Of a stretch of DNA of 64,000 nt, positions 1-13,500 are shown piece by piece; position 1 is the stretch's first letter, and each line of letters begins with the position of its first letter. Both the position numbers and the translations under genes were made by a program. The DNA lies in assembly GCA_014607495.2 (NCBI GenBank), contig CP053148.1, forward strand, positions 16,678,001-16,742,000, read 5' to 3'. Origin of the DNA: Carposina sasakii. Taxonomy: Eukaryota; Arthropoda; Insecta; Lepidoptera; Carposinidae. Under the pieces are notes generated by a model. The model worked only from the letters and a program-made list of their open reading frames with translations, had not been told where the DNA came from and made no database searches.

Positions 1-295
1 CGGGAGGTGTAAGTTCGATCCCAGTCACGGGCCTGTACCAATGAATTTATTTCATGTACATATTTTAATGTTGCAAAATTGTCACTTAGCTTGTGCCTCG
101 GAAAGCACGTAAAACCGTTGGTCCTGCGCCTGATCTCTCTCCGGTCGTGTCGGCTTTTCTTCCCATCGGACTATGAGAGTGAGGGAATAGAGAGTGTATC
201 TGTGTTTGCGCACACCCTTGTGCACTATAATATCTCCTGCGTACCTGGCCAATCTCCGTAGAGATTGGTCGCCTTGGCCGAAATACGGAGATCAT
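1..295 (+). repeat. 3' part of a SINE/LINE-like interspersed repeat, cut by the window edge
   Basis: The first 40 bases contain a box-B-like stretch (AGTTCGATCCC) followed by a block I recognise from memory as a common lepidopteran interspersed repeat (high-copy motif around 115-160, CGTTGGTCCTGCGCCTGATC). No open frame through it looks like a protein. Its left part lies outside the window. The class (tRNA-headed SINE or LINE 3' UTR) is not settled. Confidence 0.5.
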
Positions 296-1382
296 TACAA
301 CAATTTTAATATAAACTACCCTTATATACCCTTATATATAAAGTATTTGAATAGTGCGAACGCCCCGTGCGGTTTCATAGATGAAGTGTCCGCTCTGCGT
401 GTCACTTTGACACGAAACGATTCGCTGCATAACGCATATGAGTGTTGTAATAGGTATGTATTAGGCCAGCACATCATCGCTTTTTAATCTATGACGGGGT
501 ACATTCGTGTCGGATCATTATCGCTTTATCGTTTTTGACTGTTCGTTGCCAGTTTTGTTTGCTTGTCGATCCTCTCTGTTGTAACGCATGCGTGTATATT
601 TATGTCACGCTGTTTTTACGTATCTAGATTAAAATTAGGATAGTTATGAATTTGAATAATAAATTGGTGCTGTGTGTTCAAATCTTTGCTATAGTTAAAC
701 AGGTTTATGAAAAATTTACTGACACCAAACTTTAACTATGTTATTACAGAACAATTTAAACATTTTTCAGCTAAACATTGCCCTAAATTTGACAGATATT
801 TAAACTATGTTTAACTTTAGTGCGGTTTTGTAATAACACCGTAAAAGTCTTACTATGACATGGAGTTGAATATATCCTAGTATCAATGTTTGAATATATC
901 CTAGTATCAATGTAAATGCTAAAGTACCTAAATTAAATCAGCTTTTTCACAATCGCGTCTAAATAAAAATTGATACAAGTAAAAACCTTTTTAAATAAAT
1001 GTCAAGTAATTTTTAATTAATTAGAGATAATTATTTAGTCCATGAAGCTGATACACACGGTCTTGTGTTGTGATAATATGGCCATCATTACAAGTTTGAT
1101 TGGCGTGAGATACACGCCTCACACTTACAAATCACCTCACACTATTTATCTCTGTCATTCGTATATAGATATTGCCATCACACTCATAACCGACCTAGGT
1201 GCGACAGAAACGTCAAACCATTTTTACGCCATTGACAGAAATTTATGGCGAGAGGTCATTGTACGATATTCGTCATAATCCGCGCCCGTACTTTATTCTG
1301 CCGCATCATAGCTCTACATATTTGTATCGGCTTCATGGTTTCATCATAATAAAACGCAGTGAATAAAGATAACGTACAACAG
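296..1382. other. fry intron sequence, no gene seen
   Basis: AT-rich sequence upstream of the first visible fry exon. Apart from a two-copy tandem repeat at 866-913 I see no exon, RNA gene or structured element. The small open frames here (for example 1,042-1,278) have no codon pattern or splice context that suggests coding. Confidence 0.5.
866..913. repeat. 24-bp unit in two perfect tandem copies
   Basis: The block TTGAATATATCC...CAATGT occurs twice head to tail at 866-889 and 890-913 with no differences, so the duplication is recent. It lies in a fry intron. Confidence 0.9.
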
Positions 1383-1550
1383 CTCATCACCGGATTCGCT
1401 GAGCGAGCGCAGTGGCGGTGAAGCGCGCGGTTCGCAAGCGGCGCCCGGCTCGCTTCACAAGCTGGCCGTGCCGCTGGCGCGGTGCGAAGTCGTCGAGGTA
1501 CGAGACGCGGCGATATGCGCTTGCTCGAGTATCAATCCGCTGGCGCTCAA
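1383..1550 (+). CDS. fry: fry exon a
   Basis: Encodes a Ser-rich lead-in, then [20 protein letters not shown] and INPLALK, ending AA|gtaagt. The 3' border is clear. The acceptor (acaacag) has a weak pyrimidine tract, so the exact 5' border could be 1383 or slightly downstream (1413). The frame is fixed by the next junction (AA|G, Lys). Confidence 0.88.
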
Positions 1551-4500
1551 GTAAGTACCCCATATTTAATCATAATCATCATTTTCAGCCACTATAAGTC
1601 CTCCGCTGCGACCGCTTAGAAGCGGCCTGCATCCAGCAGATATCCGTGATTCTATATATACGAGTACCACAGATTAAAAAGTACGGATATTAAAAAAGAT
1701 GCACCGTGTGAAAATTTGATATCATCTCGTCAAAGGTGGTTCTACTGAACTTTTAGAGACAAACCTTTTAATTAGTAATGTTTATTTCACTAGTAATATA
1801 TAACATGAAAGGTTCTATTAGATCCGTTTGTTCACAAATGACATCAAACCAGTCTTCAAGTGTCCTGTCCAGTTGTAATTACTAACCGGGATTGGACGAA
1901 CATTCATTTCCACCACTGCAACTCCTGTATGTAACGCATAGGAAAACCCGTTGTACCAATAGAGTATAACTACATTTATTGAGCGCTCTTTACAACATGT
2001 GATTCGTAGGCACAGATATGAACAAGCACCTTATGGCGGTCAGTAGAAAAACAAGAAATTTTTTTTGCTTCTTACGCTGCTGGTCACAATAGAACGAAGC
2101 TATACTAGCGCTCTATAGCTTATTTATAATACTCTATGCGTTATGATACAATGCGATAGTTTTACATGTTTATTGAATATAAAAGGAATCACTACATAGT
2201 AAAATTTTCTCAGGGATCTGATGGAGGAACTAGTACCACTGCTGCGCGAGGCGGTGGATCGGAAACAGGAGAACATGCGCCGGCGCAGGCGACGCGACGC
2301 TCTGCGACTCAACATCAACAAGATGCTGCTACTCATTGCGCAGAAGAAAACCTTTGCCAACAGGTACTAGGTTTAGAATTTACTTTAGTAAACTGAAAGA
2401 AATAGGACTTATTCTTCTATTTCTAAAGGTAAAAGTCAGAGACTTCCTTTATTTAAATAAAAAAATCATACCATAAAATTCAATTATTTTGAACGATCAT
2501 ATTATGTGTTTTTATACGTTTGACGACCGATTGGTGTAGTTAGTAGTGGCCCTGCTTACGGCGCCATAGGTCCTGGGTTCGAATCTCGGTAGGTGTAAAT
2601 ATTGATATGATGAATATATGTTTCCGAGTCATGGATGTTTCTATGCATTTCTATACCGTTGCTTAGTACCCACGACACAAGACCTTAGGGATCTTAGTGT
2701 GGGACTAGGTGAATGTGTTGTGAAGTGTGTGAATTTGTATTGTATTGATTATACGATAAATGCCTACATATATTTTATCTACGTATTATATCTCTCGCAT
2801 TTAACAAAGTACCTATTTCTGTGCAGCCCATTTGCACTGGAAGGCGGCAGTTTGCATCCCAGCTTAACGGAGTACCTGGACGGAGTGCGACAATGCCTCG
2901 AGTCGGAGGCCGAGAAAGACGCGCCAGCTGCCCGAGAGCAACGGATCACCATCGCTGATTTCGTTACAGAGCTTATCAAGAGTTTCTCGTGTAAGTACGG
3001 GATGTGGGGCTTTACTTGAGTTATGCGATAGCGAACATTGAGAATGTGTGCGTGCGCTCAATGAGCGCGTCCTCCCGCGCCCCGCACCTCGCCCAAGCAC
3101 ACACACACACACACACACACACACATTCTCAATTTTCGCTATCGCCTTGCTTCGGCTCTGCTACTGCAAATTAGGTAATTATGGGGCCGGAAGCGCTACC
3201 CTTTTCACCAACCCCACACTAATCGTCATCAGCCTATTGCAGTCAACTGCTCTGGACGTAGGCCTCCCCCAGGGCACGCCACAAGGCTACTGCCATAGGG
3301 GGGTTTTGCCCATTGTCACCACGCTGGGCAAGCGGGTTGGTGACCGCAGTGTGATTTTCGGACTATCTTGTCAGCACGGGAGGCGCTACTGCTCACCTCC
3401 CGGAAACCCTTAATCGCGATACCCACGGGCAGACATAAGGTGGTACAAACTACTCTGCCGGCACCACGCGACATAATTTAATGTACACACTATAATTCAT
3501 GAGCCTCACACAAATACTTCATGTACTTTCCGCATTCGCAGTGGAGCAATACAGCCAGCTGGTCCGCAAGGAGTTGCGGCTCGCACTATTCACTCAGTTC
3601 GCGGGCTGGTGCGGGCCGCTCGTCAAACACCTCGGTGCGTTGGCGCCACCCGCGCCGGTGCCAGAGATCGATGACAAGCTCAATCTATCCGCTCTACGGG
3701 TAAGCTAGAACTTACTTACCTGGATAAGATACTCTTGTTCATAAAGGTGTTTTGGTGCCGACTCTTATGTATGGTAGTCAAGTGAATACAGTGGAACTGA
3801 GAGCATTGAGAAGCATGTGTGGAGTCATTTTGTAAGATGGAATTAGAAATGAGGTGATCAGAAAGAAGTGTGGTATAAATGGTATAAATGGACGTGGTGA
3901 CAAAAATTGAAAAGGGTATGTTGAGGTGGTTTGGTCTAGTTGGTAGTGGCCCTGCCTACGACGCCATAGGTCCTGGGTTTGAATCCCGGTAGGTGCAAAC
4001 ATTGATATGATGAATATTGGTGTTTGTTTCCGAGTCATGGATGTTTCTATTCTTATCTATGTATTTATATACCCTTACTTAGTACCCACGACACAAGACC
4101 TTAGGGATCTTAGTGTGGGACTAGGTTAATGTGTTGTGTAATATGTGAATATTATATTAAGAGTGGATGGAATTTTCACTGATCAAATAGGTGAAATTCG
4201 AGAGAAAGCTCAGGTCAAGAGTACCCTAAATACTACTTATCTACCGAAGAGGTGTGTCAGGACCGTAGGAAATGGAGATCCCTCTGCCTACCCCTCCGGA
4301 AAATAAGTGTAATTTTTATGTATGTATGTACAAGATCTTAATTTCAAAATCTTTACGCTTTCACGCTAAAATAACTGAACCAATTTAAATGAAATTTGAG
4401 CCTATATTCTTGAGCCTGAGAACTTTTTATCCCGGGAAAATATTTTTATTCCGGATAATTTCGACATTTTATTTTCTCTGCGGTTCATGAGAACGGAGTT

Positions 4501-7500
4501 GCGGGCGTCTACTAGTAAAAAGTGAAGGAAATTTATTCTGTTACATAATATATCAACAACGATCACACAGAGAGAAATAATTAAATGAACACTGTGTGCA
4601 TGTGTAACGCTGTTGCGTACGTGGAATTTCATAAGCGATCAGCGAACATCGCACTGCTTTTGCTAGGTTAGCCGGTCCTTTAAGAGGCGTGCATCGGGCG
4701 TGCAAAAAGTGGAAGTGGGAAACACATACAGGGTGATTTTTGGTCGTCAACGTTTCCGAAAACTACGGAATCTCCTCATCATCACGATCATTTTTCTCCA
4801 AGGAAGCATACCTAGTGTCTGTTTCCAAAATATTAGGGTCCAAAGTTGAGTAAATAGACTGCGTTTTTCTGCATAAATGCACATAGATGCGCGTAGCAGG
4901 ATTTTTTCACGAAAAATAATTAATACCTGTCTATAAAAAAACTAACATAAACACTAGACACTATAAATTTCGCACGTGAATTAAAAAAAAATCAAAAAAA
5001 AGTTTTTTTTTCCCAGCATTTTTTTTGGCATAAACTTACTTTATTTCATGTATAGGAAACACATATACATTACCAGCGGCCGCCCATGACTTCGTCCGCG
5101 TAAGTCCCACGTGGTAAGGGGCGAGTCTACCGCCGCTTTTATAATATGTAGTGATATAGTATTGTATGTGCATTGTGCAGGCAATGAGCGCGCTACTATC
5201 GTGCGGCCCTTGCTTCGCTCCTAACGCGTTGGCAGAGGACGGAGCGCTGTATCCCTGGCTGAGCGAGATGTTGTCTTCGACCAATGATAAGGTAAGAATC
5301 TATAGCGTGTTGTTTTGTCAATTTGCTTGGTGTTCTTAAAAAAAAATATTTGATAACTTCCAAAACGTGAATTTACCAAAATGTCTTCTTTCCAAAACAA
5401 CAACTTAACAACACGATTTTGTAATATTTAATTGTATCACGCTTTATATACTATTCGGAAGTTCAAATTTCCATCAAGGGTTCGCACACCACCGGGCTCT
5501 ACACCCTCTGATTTTGTAATGTTGTTGTTGTACCTTGCTTTAGAGACTTTATTTTGAAATTATGTGGTTTTATCAAGTAACTAGCCAAGCGAGTGTTATC
5601 TTTGACAGCTCTTGTCGCTAAATGTTCTCACACGTGGTCCTAAAGCGCCATGGCCGACGCTACGCGATCCCTCTTCTTAGATCTGACATCAAGCTGCTGT
5701 CGTTACGTCAATAGAGCCTGATTCACCAAGTAGTTCTTTTAAATGAAGACACGCTACATGATCTGCCTATTACTACATTATTTGTGTAGCTTTATACAAG
5801 AAATGTTAGTTCCGAACTCAAGAGTTAAGAAATCAAAATATTTAGTCGATATGACCACGACACGAGCACGGCTTATTTGGAAGCAAAATTGTATTAAATA
5901 GTATGGCTCGTTTTTCAACTAGACGAGGCGACCAGACACGCCCCCCTATTAGATGATGAAAAGCCCTGGTCGTGTCGTCTTGTGGCGGGTTTTCCTGTCA
6001 CGCTGACGGTCGGCGCTGAAAGGTCAATTTGTATGTAGTTACAGGTAGCGTTTTTGAGTCGCGCTAAACCGCTCAGCGCTGACGGCTATACAAATCAGCG
6101 CCGACCGTCAGCGTGACAGGAAAACCCGCATAAATGAATCAAACTCTAGTGAAATCGGCGTGAACATATCTAATTTCCGTAGATATACAACCTGGCGCGG
6201 GAGACGATAGTGTTGCTACTGGACTGCAACTCGGACATTGGGCCGGTGCTTGACTGGACGGTGGACAAGTGCTTCACAGGCCCGCCGCGGGTCGCCGACG
6301 GCTGCTTTATGGCGCTCGCCTCGGTCTTTAGTGCTAGGTATGTTTCTGCTAGCTGCTATTCACGATCTAGAGGTTTTGATATACTGACCGCGACTTCAAT
6401 CTAGACTACCTGTGTACCAAACTTCATTTGAATCCGGTCAGTGGTTTGGAGCTGCTGCTCGCGAGTTATCTAGACTACCTGTGTATTAAATTTTATTTAA
6501 ATCCGTTCAGTGGTTTTGAGCTGCAGGGCGCGACTTCAACCGCTTAGACTGCAGAAAATTCCTGACTATAAAGGAGCCAATGACGTAGACTACCTGTGCA
6601 ATGTGTACCAAATTTCTCAGCTCCTTCTGTACATATGACCTCCTCAGGGACGTTCTCTCCTAGCTAGGAGCTCCTATTTATTTATTTATTTAGGCTTACC
6701 AACTATGTATACATATTACATTTCCTACTACGTTCCAAAAAATATGAACATTCCATCTCAAATCGTAATCCTATAGTTCGTATATGTATGTATGTATGAC
6801 TACAGATAATAAATGTAAAAAAAAAATTATACATACAGACGAATTGAGAACCTCCTCCTTTTTTGAAGTCAGTTAATGATAACAACGACGCGACGGGGAG
6901 AATATTCAGTTTTGATGCTGACTGTACGTACGTCTTGTTACTAATGTTCTTTCGGTAAAATGGCTACGATTTATTACATAATATTTCATTTGTGAGTCAT
7001 CATCATCATCTATCTATCCTTATTTGATTACTATGTCTAAGCGAATAACAGCTTTTTCGAAAGCTATATTTGACTCATGCGCTGAACGGGGTTTCACTAG
7101 AATACTTAAGCTGCATTCTAAGATGAAATTATTATTGCACTCAGTGACAGTGCTCAATATATGGCACGACGAATAGAACCTCAAATGTATGGCTGGGCGT
7201 CTATTAACTATTAATAAATTACAAGCGAAGTCAAGCCTTATGGTAACAACATAAGATTCCTGTTTAAAAATCTAGTCTAATGCAGATATTACGTTTATAT
7301 AGACTGACTCGTGCTACTTTTTATAAACATTTCATTATGAAATCCTGCGTCTACATATAATGATGTCACTGGCTGCATCATCTTCCTGCACCTTGTAAGA
7401 GTCGATTAAGTAATTCAGCACCCGTAGCATGGCAAAAACGCGACGCGGGTTATTTAATCACCCGCGCGCGTGTTTCCAATCACCAAATGCAAGCATAGCA

Positions 7501-10500
7501 ATGAGACTCGGAACCCGCGCGCGACGCGTCTTTTGGACATCCGTGGAACTAGTGTTAACATTTCAAAGTATACTTTATTTTCTTTCTTTTTTACTTTCAA
7601 CACTGAATCGGTAATTGAATTTATATAGATACCCTGTGCCTGCACACGAAACGTTAAAATTAGCTATAAGACCTCGCGTGTATTTAAACGGCATGCTTTC
7701 AACTGCGATGTATATCGCGCGCGGCACTACGCGGTTTCCAATGTCAGCTTGAAGTGTGAAACGTAATTTTGTCACGAATTTTGACATTTAGGCGCCATAA
7801 AATGCGCGACATACGTGAGTCGCGGACGCCATGCTACTGGTGCAGGTAACTTGTCACAGATCCTTTACACGGCATAGCGATGCTAAATCTGGTTGTAGCA
7901 TCCCCTTATACTAGCTACCCCATTTTAGGAATCTTTAGGTATGTATAACGATACCCGCTACTCCAGCCCTGTAGCTTACAATATATAAGGTCTACCAAAA
8001 AGTAGTGATTATCTTTTGACACGAAACAACTTTCATTATGGGACTAACTCCGAAATAGCGAAGCCTACTGCAGTCCACTGCTGGACGTAGGCCTTCCCCA
8101 GTATACGCCACATGGCTCGATCTCCTGTCTGAAATGTATGAAACAGCTGATTTTTTTTCATTATTTCAGAGTTGGCCCATAATGAAAGTTGTTTATTTTT
8201 ACCTACCTAGTTTCGTGTCAAAAGATAATCAGTACTTTTTGGTAATGAAAAAAAAATCGAGAATACGATCGAGTATACGAATACGAGAAGAGAGATAGAT
8301 TCAAAATTCCGTATAATTCGCAATTTATCGGAATACCCGGAATGGATACCTATCGGTCTCTTTGTCCAGGAAAATTGTGTCATTTTTTAGGGTTCCGTAC
8401 CTACGGAACCCTTATAGGATCACTTTGTTGTCCGTCTGTCCGTCCGTCCGTCTGTCAAGACCCTTTTTCTCAGGAACGCGTGGAGGTATGAAGCTGAAAT
8501 TTATATCAATTACTCAGGTCTACTGTCCCTTGAAGCTGTGATAAGCCAACGAGATACAGCCGTTTATGCCGCAAATTTTCGACACTTGCAAGGGAATCAA
8601 AACCTACAGAACTCAGAATCTTGAAATTTGGTACGAAGCAACGTCTTATAGCATAGATAAAGGAAAAATTCCGTAAGGTCTGGTTCAAATTTAATACGAA
8701 CCAGATTTCTAAATAGTGACTAAAAAACTTAGGAACTTTCGCAAGTCTGCTGCCTAGTATAAGTGTTTCAGTTATATTATAGATAAATGATATGTGTTAA
8801 TATAAAATAAAGGATTACTTAAACGATGATCTTTGATGCTCCTACCATTGTAATGTTACGAATTTCATTTTGCAATAAAAATACCATAGTTATGACTCGA
8901 TTGTCGTAATGAACGAACTTTGTAAACCTTGCAGGTTTGTACGGAACCCTCGTTGCGCGAGTCCGACTCGCATTTTTTGGATAAAAATGCTTACTCGTGC
9001 GTTACCCGCCAGTCACCCAATCGGTCAATTAATCGGTCGGTGTTAAATGAAGTCCCAAGCAGAGTTGGCTCGGATGAAGTATGTCAGGTCGATTAAGTTT
9101 AAAGGTCACAAGTTGATTTTCTGCGCCGAAATCAAAGACCCATACAACAGTCGATAGCGCAATCAATGTTTTTCTTCAACTCTTGATTGAAGAATTACAA
9201 TAATCTCTTCAGAAAGAAGCTTTGTTTTTCTATTTGCCGGCGAACCCATTTATTTTTTAGTATTAATAGAACGTCGTGCTCTGACATTATCTAAAACAGA
9301 TTGGTTTTCAGTTGTTAAATTAGTATTCTATTCAGGGTTCATACACTTTAATACGGTTGGATAAAAATAAAAGACGCACCCCACAAGTGGCATTCATTAT
9401 TGTGCTGACGAGCTATGAATATTCAAGTAGCTAAAAAAAAATTGTCGGAGAAGAAACTTCGATCGAATAATATTGCTTCCCTGAACTCTGGACGATGAGG
9501 AAAGCTTTTGATTTTTTAACGCCTATCCCTATTGATTTTAAGTTACTGATGTAAAAGTTTGGATATTCTTTGATAAATGGAGTTTGATTTATTTAAATTT
9601 TAAGTATTTTTCATTAATAAAAAACGTGCTATTCATTAAGGGTATTTGCACAAGCATAACGTATAAATTGCGTGGCCTATCTTTCCATGCTTATGCTGAA
9701 CTATCCGATTCTACTACCAACTAGGCTTCTGTCATTATAGTCTTCTGTTTGTAATGTTGTGTTTGTTTTAATAATGGGGTTGGAGGTAAATAAGCGAAGA
9801 CTCGGTCAAATCCTAGCGTGCCTATACTTATGGTTATATACCCATTCCGATTTGCAATGTTAGTATTTGTTTATATGGGACTGGAGTTAAATGAATTAAC
9901 TTTACAATACATTGGCGACCTATATGATCCGTAAGGTTTTGTGTCGAGGGTACTAAGCGACGGCAAATAAAAACACTCTATATAAAAAGACTCTGAGTCA
10001 AACATCGATATTCATTATTTACTAGCGATATTTTGGTCATTTGGGATAAATGACGAGAAAACCAAGGCGCGGTCAAAAGCAAAATCATGTTCAGTTCACT
10101 ATGCTTACACAGATAAACATTCACTCGTGTGAACAAATAAAGCCCTTTTTAGATGTTACGCAACATATACTCCAATCGGTAATTGCACAAATATACTACA
10201 GAGATAGTGCGTCTGTACAGTGCGCGTATCATTTGATTAGAGCCAAACCACCCGTTGCAGGGCTTATCTCGTCTCTGAGCTACCTCGGCCTTGGCACAAA
10301 TTCCCTTGGTGTAGCCCAAAGAACTGGGTCCGTGCTCGAAACTAGATAGACTCTCTAATCCTGTACTGTTCAAGTTTCTGTCTTGAACACTGCTGGCTAA
10401 TCCTAAGCTGCTTTGTTTCTATAGTAAATACCGTCTTATAAATCAATGAATGAAGCTAGCGTTGGTAATCCCTATTACCATTAAATACTAGTTAGATTTA

Positions 10501-13500
10501 AAGTCGTTTTCATTTCACGTATAGGAGGATCCAGGATATTATTATGTTGTCTTCACATACGGAAACAACTATCTATACTATACTTTATGTGTGTAAGCCA
10601 TCCAAAGATTTCCGTATTCACATATTATGGTCTTGATAAAGAAAATGATATTGTCATTAATGTATGTAGAATGCTCAAATCTACATTAGTCACTGATGCG
10701 GCTAACCCTTTTAGGGAAGTAAAATAAAAAATGATCATTTATTTGCTCAACACAATAGTTATGTAAATAAAGTAAAATTAATATTACCTACTTTGATTAA
10801 AACAGAAACATGTAGCGCCAACGAATTTTCGGCATAAACTTTTGCCACAATTTAATTTAAATGAAAGGTGTTTTCTAATACCCCGCAGAGGTTCTAATGT
10901 TCCTCTGATTTTGCGGATCCGTGTTAAGGCTAACCAAATACTCGGCGGAGTAGGTAGTTTGTATGAAATACGTGCCCCAGAGACCGGCGCGGTGGCACGA
11001 ATAAGAAGGTATATAAGAAGGAATATATATTTTGCAAAATAAGTAACCCTATTAGGTCTTCCTTTGAGAGTGAACCGCGTCGCTCCCCTGGCACGTCGCT
11101 AATGGAACGTGGAACTGAGCTTAATTAATGTTTATACGTACCTCTGCCCTTGGTCTATCTAATAACCGTCAGACTATCGGCTGGATAGAGCCGGTCTTGT
11201 GCGAAAATCGGGTTTAGTTCACGACATCGATCGGTGGCTGACAATTGAAAACGTAGTTACTAGCGCCATGCCATATCGATGGTAGTACGACTAATATTGT
11301 GTGTACTTGAGGAAATAGCCCGAGGGGTTATTTATTATTTTTAACTTGGTGTGTTTAATATATGATGAGAGGCACAGACGTACGGACGGTGTTGCAAACG
11401 TGTAGGCATTTAACTATATAATATACAAAAATATGTCTGAATTAGAACAAGAGAATGGAAGAGCTTATTTGATTCCTTCTTAATTAAATTAAATAAGCTA
11501 TCATGTATGTACGTACATATTCCTACATTACATGACACATGGTCACGTAGTCCGATTTTTTAATTCGAATGGTTTACAAACAAAAGTCCGGTCGGTATCT
11601 CGCTGAAAAAGATTATTCGTCAATAATAAAACTGTGGAAGCCATCACTCCAACGCTGAAGGCACTTTATTTGCAAGTGCAAATTGGTTCATAACGCGTGT
11701 CCATGCGCTCGTTAAGTTGTATTGGTGACACTCCGCTTGGCTATTTGTACTCGTCATAGTTGACAAGACCACCGCGAATCGTGTGCAGAAAACCGCGGGA
11801 AATTGAAAATATTGCAATGGTTAACGTCTAACCGGGATTGGCCTACCACTCATTCCCGTCACTGCATGTTAACTTGTGGAAGTGTCTTCGTAAAGCTCAT
11901 AAAGTTACTTGAGATCATGGTATGTTTCTGCCCAAAAAGTGGCGGTAGTCTCAGTATAAAATAGTTTCATAGTTAAAAATTGGTCCTACATAAAGTATCA
12001 AAAGCCTATACCTCACATTTAACTGGTCGCAGTGTTTCCATATTAAACTTGCTAAAATTGTTTGTGGCACGATTCGTTTGTCAAATTCCAACTTTTGTAT
12101 TTGGTTTGAAAAATAGGGTCAATACCAAATACGTTTCTGTGGTAATGCACCTCGGTTACCTGACGCACATCAAAGGGGTAAATAGGCAAATCGGCCAGTG
12201 ATCCGCCCGCACAATTTTTTCCCAGTTGTTTGTGTATGTAGTTGTTTCAACGGAGGTATGTGCAATTCTGCCAAATAAAACAAACATAAAACGAAAACCA
12301 ACTTCCTCCCAAATGTCGAGCTTACTAAAGTAAAATTTTACTAAAGGGCAAATATATATTGCGTAAAGCCGTGTACGAAGTATAGAAGGCATAATATTGT
12401 CAGATTTATATGAGCAGCAAATGATTAAATAGGCCACATGACAAAAGAGAGAAATGAGTAGGCTTCGAAACTTTACGTCTGACAATATAAGCAACATATA
12501 ATTACACTCCTTCTTCCTGCCCTGTTCCCAATCATTTGGGGTTGGTGCAATATATAGGTACTCTTCTTTCATTCATCTCCATTATCCGTCATCTCGTTAT
12601 TCTCATGTCTACCTCTTCCTCTATAACCATCTTACTTCGGACACGGCTTAACGCAACATATAATTTCACGACTTAACACAATTATCTTCATCTTCATAAG
12701 TCTATTGCAGTCCACTACTGGACGTAGGCCTACCCCTGCCATAGGGGGATTTTGTTACTAAAAAGTTCCACTATTGTTTTTCGGCGGCTCCATTATCAGA
12801 CCCTCGTTTCCTTTATATTATGTGTAGCTGACCAAAATTCTCTATAAAAATCTAAAAACTGACTACTCGTGCCTTTTATATTTGAGTATATCTCTAGATT
12901 CCTTAAAGATGCCATCATCAGATGTTATGTTTTATATGTAGGTGATCAAAACACTCAGTAAAAGTATAAAAACAGACTACATGTACATGTACATGCACGT
13001 GCCTACAATATTTGAGGATTGCCCTCGATTTCTCTAAGATCCCATCATCAGATCCTGACATGGTGAATATGGGACTAACTTTGAAGCATACAATGACAAA
13101 CTATAAAAAAAATTGAAATCGGTTCATAAATGACGGAGTTCTGAGGTTACAGTCTATATTCATATAAGTTTGCGATAGACGCTCTTATTAATTTATAACA
13201 AGACCCACACAAATATATATGTATATTTATTAATTAATTAAGTTAATTGACCCGATAGCACAGTTGCTTACAGCGAAAGCTAGGTTTGTGAAGAGGTTTT
13301 GAGTTTAAATCTCACTCGGGTGAAATTATTTTTAATTTTCTTAATGATATTTATAATATATGATTATTTGTTCCGATATAAATAATAAGTGACAAGCAAG
13401 TTGCAAGTTGCTAATTTATCGGCTGAAATAACGTCCCTAAGTTCCTTAGTAGACTCTGACGACATGCCAGGAGGGAAATGTAGGTATATATAGGTAATAA

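Noticed and set aside
1412..1597. 61-codon frame [12 protein letters not shown]...
   Set aside because: Out-of-frame shadow of fry exon a. The correct frame continues into exon b with matching phase.
10050..10349. 99-codon plus-strand frame in the fry intron
   Set aside because: No recognisable domain and no supporting splice sites. The overlapping minus frame is equally open.
12156..12572. 138-codon minus-strand frame and its relative at 23,879-24,115
   Set aside because: Both are produced by the repeated 860-bp arm module. The similarity reflects the repeat, the frames differ in length and stops, and no domain is present.
13249..13322. Functional tRNA gene
   Set aside because: The acceptor ends pair, but the anticodon arm and box B are degenerate and no proper cloverleaf forms. 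Kept only as a tRNA-like repeat.
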